In this document: positions 1 through 8,695 of the stretch, piece by piece
Numbering within the stretch: the stretch's first letter is position 1
Layout of the letters: each line of letters begins with the position of its first letter
Origin: Promethearchaeia archaeon
GTDB lineage: Archaea; Asgardarchaeota; Lokiarchaeia; Sigyniarchaeales; SOKP01
Reading direction: 5' to 3'
DNA: 25,047 nucleotides
NCBI GenBank assembly: GCA_029856295.1
Contig: JAHQWS010000260.1
Location: 1 to 25,047 of the forward strand
Translations under genes and position numbers: made by a program
Notes under the pieces: generated by a model
What the model was told of the DNA's origin: nothing
Databases searched by the model: none
The model's input: only the letters and a program-made list of their open reading frames with translations

Positions 1-629
1 TCTACAAATTGTTTTGATCCTTCACACCAATCCCAATCTTTAATACCATACCCTCCCTCATCTTTCCCTTGATCTTCAGCATCAAAAAAAACAAACCAAA
101 TCTGGCATTCCAAATCATCTTTTCGTTTGTATAAAACCTTGGCTAGCTCAACTAAAACGGCACATCCACTAGCTCCGTCATTAGCACCTGGTATAGGTTC
201 ATCTGAATCTTCACTATCCTTAGTTGCTTTTGCTCTAGAATCGTAATGTGCTCCCAATATTAGAATATTCTCTCTATCTTCGTTTATTTTAAATAAAATA
301 TTCTGGCATTTTGTAGAATGTACCTCAAAATCATGTAATATATATGGAAAATTGTAATCAATATCTTTAAATTTGGAAATTAAGTAGGATGCGCATTTAT
401 TACTATCTGAAGTTCCGGGTATTCGAAAACCAATGTCTAATTGGTCTTCAACATAACTATAAGCATTTGTTTCGTCAAATTCTAAATCAACCTGGATATT
501 TTGAATTTTATTTGAAAACAAAAATACAGATATAAAGGAGCTTATCAGTATGAATAGGATCGTTCCTGATACTAAATTTACATACAGTTTTTTTATAAAA
601 AGCCACCGGTTTAAAAGAACTATCGATAA
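1..629 (-). CDS. M28-family zinc metallopeptidase / glutaminyl-cyclase-like, partial at the window edge
   Basis: The minus-strand frame is open from 629 to the window edge, so the C-terminus is missing. It reads a basic stretch and a hydrophobic segment (about codons 548-520), then an M28-type catalytic domain. Visible metal-ligand motifs are GAHYDSRA (His and nearby Asp), PGANDGASG (bridging Asp) and FFDAEDQG (acidic general base/ligand region), followed by DWDWCEGSKQF, typical of M28 aminopeptidases and glutaminyl-peptide cyclotransferases. The hydrophobic segment suggests a signal anchor and action outside the membrane. The start is odd: there is no in-frame ATG, GTG or TTG before the TTG at 521. 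Starting at the ATA codon at 596 would give a good-looking signal peptide (IKKLYVNLVSG...). So the start is either non-canonical, lost by mutation or sequence error, or at TTG 521 without the membrane segment. The family call is firm; the substrate is unknown. Confidence 0.8.
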
Positions 630-756
630 TTAATTATATTACATGATTTGGAATTTTAAAAACTAAAAGAATTAAAAATTTTTTCCCATATATCCTATAA
701 ATTTTATAAATGAGAATAAGAAAAAAATTTAAAAAAAATAGATATTATTGAAAGTT

Positions 757-1179
757 TTAAATAGGCTCAAAACCGAGATCCACTCTCGTTTCTCCTTTAA
801 GTTCGGTTTCTAAGAATGTTGCTTTTACAGGCATACCTACATTAATAGTATCTGGTTTAGATTCATCTACACCTACTAATTGCCCCGAAACCATTGGTCC
901 TTCTTGGAGTGTTATAACTGAAAAGCAGTATGGTTTATTTCTACCATAGCCTTTTTCTACAAAGAAAGGAGTACCGACTGTAATAGTGGTGAAAGCAGCA
1001 ATTTCCCCTTTTCCAGACATTTCAATCCATTCCATATTTGTGGAATTGCATTTAATGCATAATTTTCTAACGGGCACATACATCGCTCCGCAATCTTTAC
1101 ATTTTGTTCCCATTAGCTTTTTATTACGTAAAAATTCCAAATAACTTTCTATAGTTAAATCTTTCTCATTTTCTGACAT
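757..1179 (-). CDS. DUF35 / zinc-ribbon OB-fold acyl-CoA-associated protein (partner of adjacent thiolase)
   Basis: This is a 140-residue protein when started at the ATG at 1179, which has GAGGTG about 10 nt upstream (1189-1194). The longer open frame to 1221 would only add residues overlapping the thiolase. An N-terminal rubredoxin-like zinc ribbon has Cys27, Cys30, Cys41 and Cys44, followed by an OB-fold-like beta region (FTTITVGTPFF, GPMVSGQLVG). DUF35 proteins bind next to thiolase-fold enzymes and act as scaffold or CoA-binding parts, as in the archaeal acetoacetyl-CoA thiolase/HMG-CoA synthase complex, in Ltp2-ChsH2 and in BbsAB. Its gene begins 14 nt after the thiolase stop, and its Shine-Dalgarno sequence overlaps that stop, so translational coupling and complex formation with that thiolase are expected. 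The HMG-CoA synthase found in the archaeal complex is not in this window. Confidence 0.88.
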   Translation of the reverse strand: MSENEKDLTIESYLEFLRNKKLMGTKCKDCGAMYVPVRKLCIKCNSTNMEWIEMSGKGEIAAFTTITVGTPFFVEKGYGRNKPYCFSVITLQEGPMVSGQLVGVDESKPDTINVGMPVKATFLETELKGETRVDLGFEPI

Positions 1180-1193
1180 TATTATTTTCACCT

Positions 1194-2453
1194 CTATTTT
1201 TGATAAATGTGAACGACACATGTACCACCAGATCCACCTAAATTGTGTGTCATAGCTCTTTCAACATCAAATTTAACTTGTCTATTTCTTTCAGCTATAC
1301 CTCTCATTTGTTTAAATATTTCTACAGCATGAGCTGCACCCGTAGCACCTACAGGGTGCCCTTTAGACTTTAATCCTCCGGAGGTGTTAATTGGTAAAAT
1401 TCCATCTCTTTTTGTCTCTCCATTTTTTATTGCCTCAACGGCTTTTCCTTTCTCATAGAAACCCAAATCCTCCATTGCAACAATTTCAGCTATAGTAAAA
1501 CAATCATGTACTTCACAAATTTGAATGTCTTTTGGTCCTAAGCCAGACATTTTATATGCTTGCCTTGCTGATTCTTTTGTAGCAATAAAACTTGTTAAAT
1601 CATCCCTATCATGTAAAGAGAGGGCGGCACTTCCTTGACCAGTACCTGTTATCCAAATTGGAGTATCAGTATATTTTTTTGCCACATCTTCAGCCGCGAG
1701 AAATAGACATGCTGCTCCATCTGTAATTAAAGAACAATCGAACAATCTCAAAGGAGAAGCTATAATGGGATTCGAAGCACTTTTAAGATAATCAAATTCA
1801 TCTTTCCAATCAGGAACATCTTTTCCCTCCTTTTCTAATCGCGCAATTTTTTTTTGCATCATTTCTTTTATGGATGATTGCATTTGAGCATAGGGATTTT
1901 CTTTCCCATTTTCATGATTTTTTATTCCAACTCTCATTAAATCTTCCGCTGTAGTGCCATATTTATGGAAATGAGCTGATGCAACAGCAGCATAAAGTCC
2001 CGGAAATGTTGCTCCGGCAGGATATTCGAATAAAGTATCAGAAGCAGTAGCTAAAACATCGGTAACTTGAGTAGTTGAAACTTCTGTCATACACTCCACT
2101 CCGCTTACCGCTATTATATCATGTACTCCAGAAGCTATTGCGATAATTGCCTGTCTTAAGGCAATACCGCTACTAGCACATGCCCCTTCAAATCTAGGAG
2201 CAGGTTTTGGAGTTAATCCTACTAAATTTGCCATCTGAGGACCTAAATGACCTTGATGATTAAATAGATCTGAGGAATAATTTCCAACATAACAAGCATC
2301 AATATCTTTGGGTTCTATTCCATTATCAACCGTCTCAACAGCCTTTATCCAGGCATCAACCCACATATCAGGATTCCGCTTAAGAGGGAAATTTCGACCA
2401 AATTTGCACATTCCTGCTCCAACCAAAGCGACTTTTCTAGCTAATTTTCCCAT
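1194..2453 (-). CDS. Thiolase (SCP2/archaeal acetyl-CoA acetyltransferase type) with intact Cys nucleophile
   Basis: This is a full-length 419-residue thiolase-superfamily protein of the type that pairs with DUF35. The nucleophile is visible as Cys92 in GACASSG. His316 lies in VHDCF and His366 in KGHPVGATG, the usual His pair that forms the oxyanion hole and activates Cys. At the C-terminus, where biosynthetic thiolases carry a base Cys, this protein has His403 (THNLGGSGG), as expected for SCP2-like and archaeal members. It should catalyse thiolytic cleavage or Claisen condensation of acyl-CoAs, probably as a complex with the DUF35 protein encoded just downstream. The start is ATG at 2453 with AGGT upstream (2461-2464). 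The gene diverges from the MaoC hydratase gene, and together they would give hydration plus cleavage steps of a beta-oxidation-like route. Substrate chain length or branching cannot be read from sequence. Confidence 0.88.
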   Translation of the reverse strand: MGKLARKVALVGAGMCKFGRNFPLKRNPDMWVDAWIKAVETVDNGIEPKDIDACYVGNYSSDLFNHQGHLGPQMANLVGLTPKPAPRFEGACASSGIALRQAIIAIASGVHDIIAVSGVECMTEVSTTQVTDVLATASDTLFEYPAGATFPGLYAAVASAHFHKYGTTAEDLMRVGIKNHENGKENPYAQMQSSIKEMMQKKIARLEKEGKDVPDWKDEFDYLKSASNPIIASPLRLFDCSLITDGAACLFLAAEDVAKKYTDTPIWITGTGQGSAALSLHDRDDLTSFIATKESARQAYKMSGLGPKDIQICEVHDCFTIAEIVAMEDLGFYEKGKAVEAIKNGETKRDGILPINTSGGLKSKGHPVGATGAAHAVEIFKQMRGIAERNRQVKFDVERAMTHNLGGSGGTCVVHIYQK

Positions 2454-2595
2454 TTTATCAACCTTTATTTTTATTTTTTTTTATATCGAATTGAATTTAA
2501 TAATGTGAATAATCGAATAATTTTATTACTTACTCTTTTGTTTTTTCACTCATTTAATATTAATCTTTTTATCTATCTTTTCATTAATTTAAATT

Positions 2596-3033
2596 ATGTC
2601 AAATCTAGAACCTGTTAAATGGGATGATTACAAAGTAGGAGATTCTGCAAAATTCACTAAAAAAATAACCGAAGAAGATGTGATGAAATTTGCTGAAGTC
2701 TCGGGGGACTATAATCCTATTCATGTAAATCCAGAGTTCGCTAAAACACAAATGTTTGGAAAACAAGTTGCTCATGGAATCATTAGCGCTGGCTTAATCT
2801 CAGCAGTTATGGGAGTAGAATTATTTGGTCCAGGAATACTTTACGGGGAACAAACAGTAAGATTTGTTAAACCTGTATTTTTTGATGATATATTAACAGC
2901 CGTTGCAACGGTTAGGGAAAAATTCACTAAAAAAGATGGCAAGTTAAAGTTTATTAAATGTGATACAAAAGTCTATAACCAAAACGATGAATTAGTTACG
3001 GATGGCGAGGGCCTCGTTTTAGTTTTACAATAA
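2596..3033 (+). CDS. MaoC-family (R)-specific enoyl-CoA hydratase
   Basis: This 145-residue single hot-dog-fold protein resembles PhaJ and archaeal MaoC hydratases. The hydratase-2 motif is clear: Asp38 and His43 in SGDYNPIH, followed by the hot-dog helix region (FGKQVAHGIISAGLIS). In this family Asp and His activate water for addition to trans-2-enoyl-CoA, giving (R)-3-hydroxyacyl-CoA. The length is typical, and the full motif argues for an active enzyme rather than a scaffold. The ATG at 2596 follows a T/A-rich stretch with no Shine-Dalgarno match, so the mRNA may be leaderless. It stands alone on the plus strand, 142 bp from the divergent thiolase start, and is followed by a T-rich tract. 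Fatty or branched-chain acyl-CoA metabolism is the likely role. Confidence 0.88.
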   Translation: MSNLEPVKWDDYKVGDSAKFTKKITEEDVMKFAEVSGDYNPIHVNPEFAKTQMFGKQVAHGIISAGLISAVMGVELFGPGILYGEQTVRFVKPVFFDDILTAVATVREKFTKKDGKLKFIKCDTKVYNQNDELVTDGEGLVLVLQ

Positions 3034-3041
3034 TTATTCTA

Positions 3042-3056
3042 TCTTTTTTTTATTTT
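3042..3056 (+). terminator. Candidate T-tract terminator after MaoC gene
   Basis: A run of eight T (3044-3051), one A and four more T begins about 10 nt after the MaoC stop. Archaeal RNA polymerase commonly terminates on such U-rich tracts without a hairpin. The background is AT-rich, so this is only a candidate. Confidence 0.35.
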
Positions 3057-3222
3057 CTGCTTTATCAATATAGAGATTAATGGATTAAAAATTAATAATC
3101 ATGCTGATAAAAGCATAGTTATAAATAGAAAAACAACAAACTAATTAAAAACATATATATTATTTTTTCAAAATTTAATTAGTAAAAATAAAATATAAAA
3201 AATAACTAAATGTGATTAAAAA

Positions 3223-4653
3223 GTGGACTCAAATAATAAAGAAAATGATATTTACGATGATATTCCGGAAATTCTACACTCTAGCAAGAGTATTTACTCC
3301 TATGGTCTAGGAGAATTTATTATGCAAACCTTTTCTATAGCATTTGGTGCTTACGTTTTCTATTTTTATGAAGTAGAAATCGGGTTAGATAGTTGGCTTG
3401 TTGCTTTCGGGTTTATACTATACGCAATATGGAATGCTGTAAATGATCCTCTTGTAGGATATATCTGTGATAGACCTTTTTCGTTCACTAAAAAATGGGG
3501 AAGACGTTTTCCATGGATAATTTCTTCAATTTTTCCCTCGATTCTGTTCTATATCATTCTTTTTATGCCACCCGAAGTTGATCCTAAAGATGGACAATGG
3601 ATTATATTTGCTTGGCTCGTTTTTGCTACATGTCTTTTTGATACAGCCTTTTCGTTTGTTTTTGTAAATTCAGCTGCTCTTTTTGCTGATAAATTTCGAA
3701 ATGAAGATGAGCGTAGGAAAGTATCTGGGATTAATATGACTTTGGGCTATATAGGTCTCGCATTTGGCGCGATTGTACCTCCTTTAATTATTAATTATGG
3801 CGTCAAGGAATCTTTTATAAACCAAGCATGGGCTTTAGTTGCCGTTGCTCTTATTGCCACATTATTTATGATTCCTGGTATGCGTGAGGATGAAGAAACG
3901 ATCGAGCGGTATTTAAAGGCGTGCGAAGATTTAAAAGAAAAAAATGAAAAAACTTCTTTTTTTAGAACATTTATATCAGCCTTTAAACGAAAAAATTTTA
4001 CTGCATTCGTTGTTTTATTTCTAGGTTACGGAGTGTTAAGGATATGTTTATTAGCTTCAATGCAATATGGTATTAGATATATTCTGAAAATGCCAGCTGC
4101 TGCGGCATCGCTCATTATGGCAGCATTTCTTTTAGGTAGTTTAATATCAATACCATTATGGCTATGGTGGGCAAGAAAAATAAATGATAACAGGAAATTA
4201 ATGATTACAGCAGCTATTATGTCATCGATCTTTGCTTTACCAATGCTTTTTTTGGATAATTTTATAGGATGGGTAATCGTCTTATTTCTGTGGGGCATTG
4301 GGATTGCCGGGATGTTTATAATAAGAGCAGTTGTTTTTGCGGACATCATAGATGAATCTGTTATTGAAACTGGAAAAAGAAATGAGGGTATGTATAATGG
4401 ATTTTATATTTTTATAAATCGGCTTTCAATTGTTTTTCAAGCTATAATCTTTGCCGTTGTGCATGAACTAACAGGTTTCGTTGAAGGAGCAGAAACTCAA
4501 AGTGAATCAGCAATATGGGGGATCCGTCTTACAATGTCTGTCATTCCAGTATTCTTTTTATTGGTGAGTACAATAATTTTTTGGAAATTTTACGATATTA
4601 CACCAGAGAAATCGACTATTATTAAAGCTAAACTGAAGGAGCTTGATCTCTAA
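3223..4653 (+). CDS. MFS transporter of the GPH (glycoside-pentoside-hexuronide:cation symporter) type
   Basis: This 476-residue polytopic membrane protein has about 12 hydrophobic segments. The N-terminal half has the GPH/MFS_2 hallmark between TM2 and TM3 (NAVNDPLVGYICDR, followed by basic KKWGRRFPWI). The family moves sugars or other small organic solutes with H+ or Na+, but many archaeal members are uncharacterised, so a sugar should not be assumed. The annotated start is GTG at 3223; no Shine-Dalgarno motif precedes it and the ATG at 3210 hits a stop at once. A charged cytoplasmic N-terminus (SNNKENDIYDDIPE) precedes TM1. The CocE-like hydrolase follows 45-63 nt downstream on the same strand, so co-transcription is likely and the transporter may import a substrate or export a product of that hydrolase. 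Confidence 0.85.
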   Translation: MDSNNKENDIYDDIPEILHSSKSIYSYGLGEFIMQTFSIAFGAYVFYFYEVEIGLDSWLVAFGFILYAIWNAVNDPLVGYICDRPFSFTKKWGRRFPWIISSIFPSILFYIILFMPPEVDPKDGQWIIFAWLVFATCLFDTAFSFVFVNSAALFADKFRNEDERRKVSGINMTLGYIGLAFGAIVPPLIINYGVKESFINQAWALVAVALIATLFMIPGMREDEETIERYLKACEDLKEKNEKTSFFRTFISAFKRKNFTAFVVLFLGYGVLRICLLASMQYGIRYILKMPAAAASLIMAAFLLGSLISIPLWLWWARKINDNRKLMITAAIMSSIFALPMLFLDNFIGWVIVLFLWGIGIAGMFIIRAVVFADIIDESVIETGKRNEGMYNGFYIFINRLSIVFQAIIFAVVHELTGFVEGAETQSESAIWGIRLTMSVIPVFFLLVSTIIFWKFYDITPEKSTIIKAKLKELDL

Positions 4654-4716
4654 ATTTACATTAAATCGAATATTAAAGAAATCAACATATTAAAGAAATT
4701 GAGGTTAAATATTGAA

Positions 4717-6561
4717 ATGGTAAATAAAAATAAGCCGAAAATTGAAAGTTTAGAAGAAACTCCGTATTATTTCGAAAATATTCCACGTCAAACAACATCT
4801 TTTAAGAGTTATAAAAAAAATTCTCAATATCTAACGATGAGAGATGGTGTGAAGATTGCGATTGAACTTGTTTTACCAGAACATTTATCTCCGAAGGATA
4901 AAATTTCTATCGTTTTAATGCAGACTCGTTATTGGAGAGATTATTCATTTAGAATTCCCTTTAAATGGCTCCTAAAAGAGGTCCCCGATATGAAATCATT
5001 GCATGAATTAGGTATTAGTCGTGGGTATGGTTTCATATATGTTGATGTGAGAGGGACTGGAGCTTCATTTGGTAATAGGCCATATCCTTGGTCTAAAGAA
5101 GAGGTAGAAGATGGGCGCGAAATTATTGATTGGATTATTAATCAAACTTGGTCTGATGGGAATGTTGTGACTATGGGAGGTTCATATGGAGGTGGAACTG
5201 CTGAACATGTATCATCTTTAAATCATCCTGCTGTGAAAGGAATTCTTCCATATAGTAATCAATGGGATACATATACTGAAGTTGGTTTTCCAGGAGGTGC
5301 TTATAATCACTTTTTTATAAGAATTTGGGGTTTATTAGGCAGAGCTTTAGATATGAATAATAGCAGAAAATTTCTTGGAGTATTACCTTTGTTGTTTTTT
5401 CTTGTCAAAGGAGTAAAGCCCATCGAATCTGATAAAGAAAAGATCCAATTAAAGAATGCAATTAAAGAACATTCTTCCAATATTTATGTTTTCCAAAATG
5501 AGGATGTTGTTACTTATCGGGACGATCCATTAGTCTATCAAAAAGAAGATATTGTAGACACGGTTAGTGTTTTCTCTAAAAAAGAAGAGATTGAAAAATC
5601 AAACGTTCCATTTTATTGTTGGGGAGGTTGGTTAGATGGCGCGACTTCAGATAATATTATTAATCGCTTTATGACATATAATAATCCGATGAGAGCAATT
5701 ATTGGTGATTTTGACCATGGTATGAAACGAAGGGCTAATCCTTATCATCCCAACACTTTCAAATTTTTTCCCGAAAAGAAAATTCAACAAAGAATATGGC
5801 TTGATTTCTTTGATATATGTATACATGGTAAAGAACCATTTTCAGAAAAAGTACTTTATTATTATACAATGGGAGAGGAGAAATGGAAAAAAACAGAAGT
5901 CTGGCCACCAGCAGGTCATATTATGCAAAAATGGTATTTTTCTGAAAATAATTCTCTTTCTCAAACAAAACCCCAAAACGAGTTAGGAGAAGATAGTTAT
6001 CAAGTAGATCATAACATAACGTCTGGTAAAGGGAATCGCTGGCATATCCATTATGTACAAAAAATGAACTATAAAAATAGGGATAAGATAGAAAAGAAAT
6101 TATTAACATATACAAGCGATCCTTTAGAAGAAGATGTAGAGATCACAGGGCATCCTGTAATTACAATAATTTTAACATCTACGCATAAAGATGGAGTAAT
6201 TTTTGCTTACTTAGAAGATGTAGATGAGGAGGGGAAAGTCACATACATTACTGAAGGACAATTACGTTTTATTCATCGTAAAATCTCAGAGGATGAGCCT
6301 CCCTATAAAATTATGGTTCCATACCATTCATTTAAGAAGAAAGACTCCTTACCTCTAGTGCCAGGTGAAATTTCAGAAATAATCTTTGGTTTCTTACCAA
6401 CTTCAGTTTTAGTACGTAAAGATCATAGATTGCGCGTTGCAATTGCAGGAGCAGATAAAGATACGTTCTCACATTATCCTGCAGAGGGAAATCCAGTTAT
6501 AACTATTAAAAGGACTAAGGATTATGCTTCATTTATCAATATTCCTACGATAAAAAAATAA
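4717..6561 (+). CDS. CocE/NonD-family (PepX/S15-like) alpha/beta hydrolase
   Basis: This large two-part serine hydrolase has 614 residues from the ATG at 4717. I prefer that start to TTG at 4699 because GAGGT (4701-4705) then sits upstream as a Shine-Dalgarno sequence. The N-terminal alpha/beta-hydrolase domain carries the nucleophile Ser156 in GGSYGGG after YVDVRGTGAS. The likely acid is Asp307 in GGWLDG, and the likely base His334 in GDFDHG, matching the Ser-Asp-His order of cocaine esterase and X-Pro dipeptidyl-peptidase. The C-terminal third looks like the PepX_C jelly-roll (DPLEEDVEITGHP..., GQLRFIHR...). Members cleave esters, acyl amides or X-Pro peptides; the substrate here is open. 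There is no signal peptide, so it is probably cytosolic. It sits just after the GPH transporter, probably in one transcription unit, and is convergent with the mutase operon. Confidence 0.87.
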   Translation: MVNKNKPKIESLEETPYYFENIPRQTTSFKSYKKNSQYLTMRDGVKIAIELVLPEHLSPKDKISIVLMQTRYWRDYSFRIPFKWLLKEVPDMKSLHELGISRGYGFIYVDVRGTGASFGNRPYPWSKEEVEDGREIIDWIINQTWSDGNVVTMGGSYGGGTAEHVSSLNHPAVKGILPYSNQWDTYTEVGFPGGAYNHFFIRIWGLLGRALDMNNSRKFLGVLPLLFFLVKGVKPIESDKEKIQLKNAIKEHSSNIYVFQNEDVVTYRDDPLVYQKEDIVDTVSVFSKKEEIEKSNVPFYCWGGWLDGATSDNIINRFMTYNNPMRAIIGDFDHGMKRRANPYHPNTFKFFPEKKIQQRIWLDFFDICIHGKEPFSEKVLYYYTMGEEKWKKTEVWPPAGHIMQKWYFSENNSLSQTKPQNELGEDSYQVDHNITSGKGNRWHIHYVQKMNYKNRDKIEKKLLTYTSDPLEEDVEITGHPVITIILTSTHKDGVIFAYLEDVDEEGKVTYITEGQLRFIHRKISEDEPPYKIMVPYHSFKKKDSLPLVPGEISEIIFGFLPTSVLVRKDHRLRVAIAGADKDTFSHYPAEGNPVITIKRTKDYASFINIPTIKK

Positions 6562-6630
6562 GCTATATAGGAAAAAATTCAAACCAAAATAATTTAAAAT
6601 TTTATTTTATTTCTTTTCGAACTTCAAAAA

Positions 6631-8310
6631 TTAAATAATCTCAGGTGATTGGTATACACCAAAAAGATCTCTGAGCACATCACAAATTTCTTGAACAGTT
6701 GCATAATTTTTTACGAGTTCGATAATTATAGGCATAATATTTTCAGAAGAATGCGCAACTATCTTTAATTTTTCCAGGTTTTCTATGATTTCTTTCTCAT
6801 TTCTTCTTTTCTTCAAATTATTTAAGTTTTCAATAGCTTTCTTTTCCATTTTGGTGTCATGCCTAAAAATACATAACTCAGGTTCGCGTTCTATTTGGAG
6901 CATGTTTACCCCAATAACTTTTTCAATTCCATTATCAATTCTTTTTTGTAGGATGTACGCATTTTCTTGAATTTCTTGTTGTACAAAACCACTTTCAATT
7001 GCTTTCAGCATTCCACCCATCTCATCAATTTTATCAATGTACTTTTTAGCCTCTTCTTCTAATTTGTTTGTTAGAAACTCGATATAATATGAACCCCCTA
7101 AAGGATCAACAACATCGGGAACTCCAGTCTCATATGCTAAAACCTGTTGAGTCCTAAGAGATAATCTAACCGAATCTTCAGTAGGTAAACATAGGGCCTC
7201 ATCTGCGCCATTTGTGTGAAGGGATTGTGTTCCACCCAGAACAGCTGCTAATGCTTGATACGCTACTCTAACAATGTTAACTTCTGGTTGTTGAGCTGTA
7301 AGGGTCACCCCTGCTGTTTGAGTGTGAAATCGCAATTTTAAAGAGTTGGGATCCTTTGCATGAAATCTCTCTTTCATAATTTTGGCCCATAAACGTCTTG
7401 CTGCTCTTAGCTTTGCTACTTCCTCAAAGAAATTATTGTGAATACAGAAAAAGAAAGAAAGTCTTGGAGCAAAATCATCGATATCAATTCCTCGTTTAAG
7501 GACTTCTTCAACATAAGTGATACCATTTGCGAGAGTAAAAGCTATTTCATGAATAGCATTACAACCTGCCTCACGCATATGATATCCTGATATGCTTATT
7601 GTATTAAAGTTAGGTAAATATTTTGAACAGTAATCAATTACATCAACAGTTAATCTTAAGGCAGGTTCAGGAGGAAATATATAAGTTCCTCTTGCGATAT
7701 ACTCCTTTAAAATGTCATTTTGGACAGTACCTCTTAAAATTTCGAGAGAAATTCCCTGTTTTTCAGCAACTGCTATGTACATTGCCAAAATTATAGATGT
7801 AGGTGCATTTATCGTCATACTCGTTGATATTTTGTCAAGCGGAATACCATCAAATACACGTTCAAAATCTTCTAAAGAATTAATTGTCACGCCTACTTTT
7901 CCAACCTCACCTAAACATAAAGGATTATCCGAATTATATCCCATTTGAGTTGGTAAATCAAAAGCTATAGAAAGTCCTTTTTGACCTTTCGAAATCAAAT
8001 ATTTAAATCGCTCATTGGTTTGGGTTGCATCACCAAAACCCGAATATTGCCTCATAGTCCACAATCTTCCCCGATACATACTGGGATAAACTCCCCTAGT
8101 AAAAGGAGCGCTACCTGGCATCCCAATATCTTCCGAGTATGGGGTATTTTCCATATCTTCTGGACCAAAAACAGACTTTAATTCTATACCGGAATGCGTT
8201 TTAATTTTATCTTTTAATTTTTCTTTCTCAATAGATTTGGAGGGAGGTTTTTTTTTCCATTCATTTTCTTTTATTATAATTTCCTCAACATTCCTATTAT
8301 GGGCAACCAT
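6631..8310 (-). CDS. mcmA1: Methylmalonyl-CoA mutase large (catalytic) subunit, canonical active site
   Basis: This 559-residue catalytic subunit of B12-dependent methylmalonyl-CoA mutase lacks the fused B12 domain, as is usual in archaea. The active-site residues are conserved and happen to fall at the numbers used for the Propionibacterium enzyme: Tyr89 (MRQYSGFG), Arg207 (EYIARGTY, which binds the substrate carboxylate) and His244 (SGYHMREAG). It should interconvert (R)-methylmalonyl-CoA and succinyl-CoA through a 5'-deoxyadenosyl radical. AGGAGGA (8318-8324) precedes the ATG at 8310. It is the third gene of an operon, 22 nt after the DUF35 gene and downstream of the Cys-less thiolase, which ties it to acyl-CoA cleavage giving propionyl/methylmalonyl units. 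No small subunit lies in this operon. The only one in the window (18903-19301) is beside the other mutase, so sharing or a distant partner gene is needed. Epimerase and propionyl-CoA carboxylase are not in the window. Confidence 0.94.
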   Translation of the reverse strand: MVAHNRNVEEIIIKENEWKKKPPSKSIEKEKLKDKIKTHSGIELKSVFGPEDMENTPYSEDIGMPGSAPFTRGVYPSMYRGRLWTMRQYSGFGDATQTNERFKYLISKGQKGLSIAFDLPTQMGYNSDNPLCLGEVGKVGVTINSLEDFERVFDGIPLDKISTSMTINAPTSIILAMYIAVAEKQGISLEILRGTVQNDILKEYIARGTYIFPPEPALRLTVDVIDYCSKYLPNFNTISISGYHMREAGCNAIHEIAFTLANGITYVEEVLKRGIDIDDFAPRLSFFFCIHNNFFEEVAKLRAARRLWAKIMKERFHAKDPNSLKLRFHTQTAGVTLTAQQPEVNIVRVAYQALAAVLGGTQSLHTNGADEALCLPTEDSVRLSLRTQQVLAYETGVPDVVDPLGGSYYIEFLTNKLEEEAKKYIDKIDEMGGMLKAIESGFVQQEIQENAYILQKRIDNGIEKVIGVNMLQIEREPELCIFRHDTKMEKKAIENLNNLKKRRNEKEIIENLEKLKIVAHSSENIMPIIIELVKNYATVQEICDVLRDLFGVYQSPEII

Positions 8311-8332
8311 TATTATATCCTCCTATATTTAT

Positions 8333-8689
8333 TTATTCAATTGATTTAAAAACAAAATCATTAATTTCTTTACCATCAAGATTATTACATATTTTTTTAT
8401 AAACTGGCGCTAATTTCATTCCTACTTTTAGATTTTTCTGACTCTCTATTTGACCAAGCGCCTTTATACCATTTTCAAATTGTACAACGCCTAAAGCATA
8501 GGATGGTTTATCTCTGAATTCCAGTGGTGGAACATTCAAAATTGTGTATGTTATTAATTTACAACCCCCTTGAGCTTCAATCATATCGAACGTGTCGTTT
8601 TTACATTTTAAGCAGCGAATATGATCTTTATGCTGTATAAACCCACATTTTTTGCATTTTTTAGCAATTAATTTTTCTCCGCTATTCAA
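8333..8689 (-). CDS. DUF35 / zinc-ribbon OB-fold protein, partner of the Cys-less thiolase
   Basis: This 118-residue protein has a zinc ribbon with Cys12, Cys15, Cys26 and Cys29, then an OB-fold-like half (LITYTILNVPP, YALGVVQFENG). The start is TTG at 8689: no usable in-frame ATG exists (the ATG at 8701 runs straight into TGA), and GAGGGG (8702-8707) lies about 12 nt upstream inside the end of the thiolase gene. Only 6 nt separate it from the thiolase stop, so the two are almost certainly translated together and form a complex. It is shorter than the other DUF35 protein (140 residues), mainly at the N-terminus. Family precedent is a structural partner that supplies part of the acyl-CoA tunnel of a thiolase-fold enzyme. 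Confidence 0.87.
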   Translation of the reverse strand: MNSGEKLIAKKCKKCGFIQHKDHIRCLKCKNDTFDMIEAQGGCKLITYTILNVPPLEFRDKPSYALGVVQFENGIKALGQIESQKNLKVGMKLAPVYKKICNNLDGKEINDFVFKSIE

Positions 8690-8695
8690 ATAAAT

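Noticed and set aside
757..2453. Archaeal acetoacetyl-CoA thiolase/HMG-CoA synthase complex of mevalonate synthesis
   Set aside because: Thiolase plus DUF35 fits, but no HMG-CoA synthase gene is adjacent or in the window, and a MaoC hydratase is divergent to it. Mevalonate synthesis remains possible but is not supported.
2308..2508. Open frame of 66 codons on the plus strand
   Set aside because: It lies mostly antisense within the thiolase gene at 1194-2453, has no recognisable domain, and is explained by the complementary reading of a real gene.
4026..4349. Open frame of 107 codons on the minus strand inside the GPH transporter
   Set aside because: Hydrophobic composition mirrors the membrane segments of the sense gene; no ribosome site or homology pattern.
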